Assembly: GCA_944389585.1 (NCBI GenBank)
Contig: CALXMW010000005.1
Location: forward strand, 97,935 to 161,934
Reading direction: 5' to 3'
DNA from: an uncultured Kiritimatiellota bacterium
Lineage (GTDB): Bacteria; Verrucomicrobiota; Kiritimatiellia; RFP12; DVOR01
DNA length: 64,000 bases
In this document: in pieces, positions 61,715 through 64,000 of the stretch
Position numbering within the stretch: the first letter of the stretch is position 1
How the letters are laid out: every line of letters starts with the position of its first letter
Made by a program: the position numbers and the translations under genes
The notes under the pieces: generated by a model
The model's input: only the letters and a program-made list of their open reading frames with translations
Database searches by the model: none
What the model was told of the DNA's origin: nothing

Positions 61715-62322
61715 ACAAACGCAACGTCCTCATCCTCGGCGCGGGCGGCCTGGGCCGGGAGGTCTTCTGGTGGGCCAAGGAGGCCGGCCTGAACCCCATC
61801 GGCTTCATCGACGACAATCCCGCCGCGCTCGACGCCCGCCCCGGCTACGCGCCCATCCTCGGCGGCATGGAAAGCGCGCCGCTGGATTGCCCCGTGCTCT
61901 GCGCCATCGGGCAGAATGCCGTCCGCCGCGTCTGCGTGGAGCGGCTGACGGCGCGTGGGGCGCGCTTCGCCTCACTCGTCCACCCGCAGGCCAAGGTGCT
62001 TCACGCCACGCTCGGCACGGGCGCGGTGCTCGCGCCCTTTGCCTACGTCGGCGCGGACGCGCGGGTCGGCGACTTTCTCTTTATGCAGACGGGCGCGGTG
62101 CTGGGGCACGATGCCGTGGCGGGAGATTTTTTGCGGATGGACACCACCGCCTTTGTCGGCGGCTATGCCCGCCTGGGCCACAACGTCACCCTCCACACCG
62201 GCGCGCAGGTCATGCCCGGCAAGCACGTCGGCGACCAATGCACGCTTGGCGCGGGTGCCGTCTTGCTCAACAATCTGCACGCCTCGTCCACCGTCTTTGG
62301 GGTGCCCGCGCAGAAAGTCTGA
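61711..62322 (+). CDS. NeuD/PglD-like sugar O- or N-acetyltransferase
   Basis: 203 residues. A Rossmann-like PglD_N domain (NVLILGAGGLGREVFWWAKE) precedes a left-handed beta-helix (GAVLAPFAYVGADARVGDF, GHNVTLHTGAQVMPGKHVGD, GVPAQKV). Such enzymes acetylate amino sugars for surface glycans. Its last 351 bases are also covered antisense by the MATE reading frame. Confidence 0.88.
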   Translation: MNKRNVLILGAGGLGREVFWWAKEAGLNPIGFIDDNPAALDARPGYAPILGGMESAPLDCPVLCAIGQNAVRRVCVERLTARGARFASLVHPQAKVLHATLGTGAVLAPFAYVGADARVGDFLFMQTGAVLGHDAVAGDFLRMDTTAFVGGYARLGHNVTLHTGAQVMPGKHVGDQCTLGAGAVLLNNLHASSTVFGVPAQKV

Positions 62323-63624
62323 GAGCGCCCACAGCAAGCCCGGCAACACCGCGGCCTCGGCCAGCGCGAAGGCCCACCAGATCGCCCACGGCCCGGCGCA
62401 CGCGCCCAACACAAGCCCAATCGGGAAGAGCAGGGCGCCGCTGCGCAGACAGGCGAAGAGCGTCCCGCGCGCGGGGCGCCCCACCGCCGGCAGTTGCAAC
62501 GTCGCAATCTGCGCCACCCCCATGAGCGGCAGGCACAGCAACGCCATGGCCAGTGCGCCGGCGGCCTGGCCGGGGAGCGCCGCGATCTCCTCCGCCGGCA
62601 GGAAGGCCCGCAGGCAAAGCGCTGGCGCGCCGACGGCCACAGCCATTGCCGTCAGCCCGAACGCCCCGGCCGTCCCGAGGGCCAGCCAGAGAATCCGCCG
62701 CACGCGCCGTGCCTGCCCGGCGGCCGCGTTCGCCGCCGTCAGTGGGTGCGCCGCCTGGGCCACGCCGTTGAAGACGGCCGTCATCGTCAGCAGGTAGTTC
62801 GCCACCACGCCATAAATGGCCAGCCCCGGTTCGCCCAAGGCGCCAAGGGCCAGGCGGTTGAAGAGCATCACCGTGGCGCTCCCCGTCAGCTCCTGCAGGA
62901 AGTCCCCGCCGCCGAACCACGCCACGCGCGGCAACAGCCGCCACTCCGGCCGCGCCCAACGCAGGGCCCGCCCCGGCGTGCGGAAGTGCGTCAGCAGGAT
63001 GGCCGTCGTCACCCCCGCGCCGCACGTCGTCGCCAACCCCGCGCCGAAGAGGCCCATGTCCAGCGGATACATGAAAACCCAGTCCAACGCGATGTTCGTC
63101 AGACCGCCGGCCAGCACCGCCGCCATTGCGCGGCGCGGCGCGTGGTCATGTCGCAGGAACGGTGCCAGCAGCAGCGTCGCCACGAAGAGTGGGCACCCCG
63201 CCGCGATCGGCAGACCATAGCTCACCGCCGCCTCCAGGAACGGCCCCTCCCCAGCGCCCAACACGTGCCCCACCAAGGGGCGCAGGAAAACCAGGCACAG
63301 CGTCGTGGCCACGGCCGCGAAGGCCGCGCCGGCCAGCACCGAGACCGCGAAACAGCGCCGCGCGCCCTGCGCGTCGCCCACGCTCAGCCGCCGCGTGAAG
63401 CAGATTCCCCCGCCGTTGCCCAGCAGGGAGCCCACCGCAAAGAAGGCGAACTCCAGCGGCACGATCAGGTTGAGCGCCGCCACCCCTTCCGCGCCCAGCC
63501 TGTATCCCACCATCACCGTGTCCGCGAACAGGTAGATCGCGGTGACCAGCGTGGCGCAGACCGTCGGGAAAAGATAACGCGCGAACAGACGCCCCACGGG
63601 CGCCTCCAAAAGCGATTTGTTCAT
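61972..63624 (-). CDS. MATE-family efflux transporter with antisense read-through tail
   Basis: 550 codons, but the MATE fold (twelve helices; FPTVCATLVTAIYLFADTVM, VPLEFAFFAVGSLLGNGGG) is complete by about residue 430 (LLWALSDFLRG). The remaining 116 codons run antisense through the 3' half of the sugar acetyltransferase gene and look like random antisense translation (His/Arg/Gly/Val-rich, no helices). A natural stop has apparently been lost, or the true end is hidden by a sequence error near 62310. GGAGG precedes the ATG. Probably exports cationic or organic compounds with Na+ or H+. Confidence 0.85.
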   Translation of the reverse strand: MNKSLLEAPVGRLFARYLFPTVCATLVTAIYLFADTVMVGYRLGAEGVAALNLIVPLEFAFFAVGSLLGNGGGICFTRRLSVGDAQGARRCFAVSVLAGAAFAAVATTLCLVFLRPLVGHVLGAGEGPFLEAAVSYGLPIAAGCPLFVATLLLAPFLRHDHAPRRAMAAVLAGGLTNIALDWVFMYPLDMGLFGAGLATTCGAGVTTAILLTHFRTPGRALRWARPEWRLLPRVAWFGGGDFLQELTGSATVMLFNRLALGALGEPGLAIYGVVANYLLTMTAVFNGVAQAAHPLTAANAAAGQARRVRRILWLALGTAGAFGLTAMAVAVGAPALCLRAFLPAEEIAALPGQAAGALAMALLCLPLMGVAQIATLQLPAVGRPARGTLFACLRSGALLFPIGLVLGACAGPWAIWWAFALAEAAVLPGLLWALSDFLRGHPKDGGRGVQIVEQDGTRAKRALVADVLAGHDLRAGVEGDVVAQAGIAADKGGGVHPQKISRHGIVPQHRARLHKEKVADPRVRADVGKGREHRARAERGVKHLGLRVDE

Positions 63625-63724
63625 GGCAAAACCTCCGAAATGGGTGAACGCAACCAACCGTCGCGGCGCCGCCCCCAAGCGGAGGCCAAGGCCACGACAC
63701 AGCCACGGGCCAAGGGCCCGGCGT

Positions 63725-63832
63725 TCAGGCGAGATCGGAAGGGGCCGGGTGACAATCACCCATGCCGATTGCCGTCGTCATCCCCAGGTTCACGGGGCAG
63801 GAGCGTCGGCAAAAACGGAACTTCGCGTTCAT
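63725..63832 (-). CDS. 35-codon leader ORF upstream of the MATE gene
   Basis: ATG with AAAGGAG seven bases upstream opens 35 codons rich in Cys, Arg and Met (CRRSCPVNLGMTTAIGMGDC). A strong promoter lies 32 bases above it. A 6 bp hairpin (63706-63711 with 63715-63720) follows within four bases of the stop, and the MATE gene begins 100 bases further on. It could be a regulatory leader peptide or a real small Cys-containing protein. No family is recognised. Confidence 0.5.
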   Translation of the reverse strand: MNAKFRFCRRSCPVNLGMTTAIGMGDCHPAPSDLA

Positions 63833-63870
63833 GTCTAACTCCTTTCTTTACGCTTCAACAAATCACCATA

Positions 63871-63920
63871 ATTATAACAAAGCGACTGTCTCCTTGCAAG
63901 CTCTTTTTTATTTTTTTGCG
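63871..63920 (-). promoter_or_regulatory. Strong promoter with UP-like A-tract before the leader ORF/MATE
   Basis: Minus strand: an A-rich run (complement of the T-rich stretch 63902-63917), TTGCAA (63894-63899), a 17-base spacer and a perfect TATAAT (63871-63876). It is the closest match to a full consensus promoter in the window. Confidence 0.7.
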
Positions 63921-63978
63921 GTTTGGAAAGTTGCACAATGTAATGCGGCGAGGCGGAAGGGGGGCGGTGCGCCCTCTG

Positions 63979-64000
63979 GTGCGCCCCCCGGGGGGCGCAC
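63979..64000. repeat. 22-base perfect palindrome at the window edge
   Basis: GTGCGCCCCCC followed by its exact complement GGGGGGCGCAC, preceded by another GGTGCGCCC at 63966. It may be half of a terminator or protein site whose context lies beyond the window. Apart from the MATE promoter, nothing else is recognised from 63833 to the end. Confidence 0.5.

Noticed and set aside
61972..62310. MATE C-terminal tail as a genuine extra domain
   Set aside because: It lies wholly antisense to a well-supported beta-helix gene and has shadow-like composition with no helices.

Overview
The window is GC-rich, gene-dense bacterial DNA. lpxD (lipid A synthesis) together with dapF shows a Gram-negative, outer-membrane-bearing cell. 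Tat-exported GH109-type and secreted GH2 glycan enzymes, rpoN with PTS-Ntr-like EIIA domains, many predicted membrane/secreted proteins of unknown function and SD-poor starts would fit a high-GC PVC-type organism (for example a gut Kiritimatiellae/Verrucomicrobiota lineage). That placement is an inference; there is no rRNA gene here to settle it.

Layout. 1-5.2 kb: a 5'-truncated zinc-finger-like protein, lpxD, a possible 40-residue membrane peptide, aroC and a TatD-type hydrolase on the plus strand, convergent with a VTT membrane protein. 5.2-8.3 kb (minus): a CPA2 antiporter fused to a PTS EIIA domain, overlapping by ATGA a secreted protein of unknown function. 8.5-12.2 kb: a secreted 1243-residue GH2 beta-galactosidase-like enzyme. 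12.2-15.0 kb: a broken remnant of a phage-type polyvalent protein with an ADP-ribosyltransferase-like domain, squeezed between a terminator and a stop codon. 15.0-19.7 kb (minus): a two-gene polyketide/PUFA-synthase-like system (KS, then linker-AT-DH-PPTase) in which nearly all KS, AT and DH catalytic residues are replaced but the phosphopantetheinyl transferase looks intact. 19.7-23.5 kb (minus): recO, a D-2-hydroxyacid dehydrogenase, rpoN and a DJ-1 protein. 23.5-29 kb: a leucine-rich-repeat protein, a Nudix-BirA fusion, then a plus-strand run of FmdB-type protein, sugar-phosphate mutarotase, deoC, prmA and a small-multidrug-export-type membrane protein. 29-34.7 kb (minus): a membrane protein plus a zinc-ribbon/EIIA fusion, and a five-gene operon of two unknowns, a patatin, lepB and glf. 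34.9-35.3 kb: five tRNA genes, all with C at the wobble position. 35.4-38.65 kb (minus): a tightly overlapped operon HAD phosphatase - ogt - propeller protein - queE - alpha/beta hydrolase. 38.7-45.8 kb (plus): der, an AddA-like helicase-nuclease and three pseudouridine synthases. 45.9-50.75 kb (minus): a sugar-use locus (GH109-like protein, ROK-like protein, MFS sugar porter with a large insert). 50.8-54.3 kb (minus): an FHA-AAA-Fis regulator with a degenerate ATPase, ruvA, dapF, rsmE. 54.5-55.75 kb (minus): an acyltransferase behind a long structured leader. 55.8-62.3 kb (plus): dnaE, a membrane/TPR protein and a NeuD/PglD-like sugar acetyltransferase. 62-63.9 kb (minus): a MATE transporter preceded by a 35-codon leader ORF and a strong promoter; the MATE frame has lost its natural stop and runs antisense into its neighbour.

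Shared themes. Promoters are mostly extended -10 elements (TGN-TAnnnT). At many genes the -10 ends only 6-9 nt before the ATG, which predicts leaderless or nearly leaderless mRNAs, whereas genes inside operons use GGAGG-type ribosome sites or 1-17 bp overlaps (often ATGA). Two proteins, the PKS-like pair and the FHA-AAA regulator, keep their folds but have lost catalytic motifs. rpoN, two EIIA-domain fusions and the FHA regulator together hint at a rewired PTS-Ntr/sigma-54 network. The strongest candidates for something undescribed are the degenerate PKS-like pair, the switch-like leader RNA before the acyltransferase, and the zinc-ribbon/EIIA fusion.
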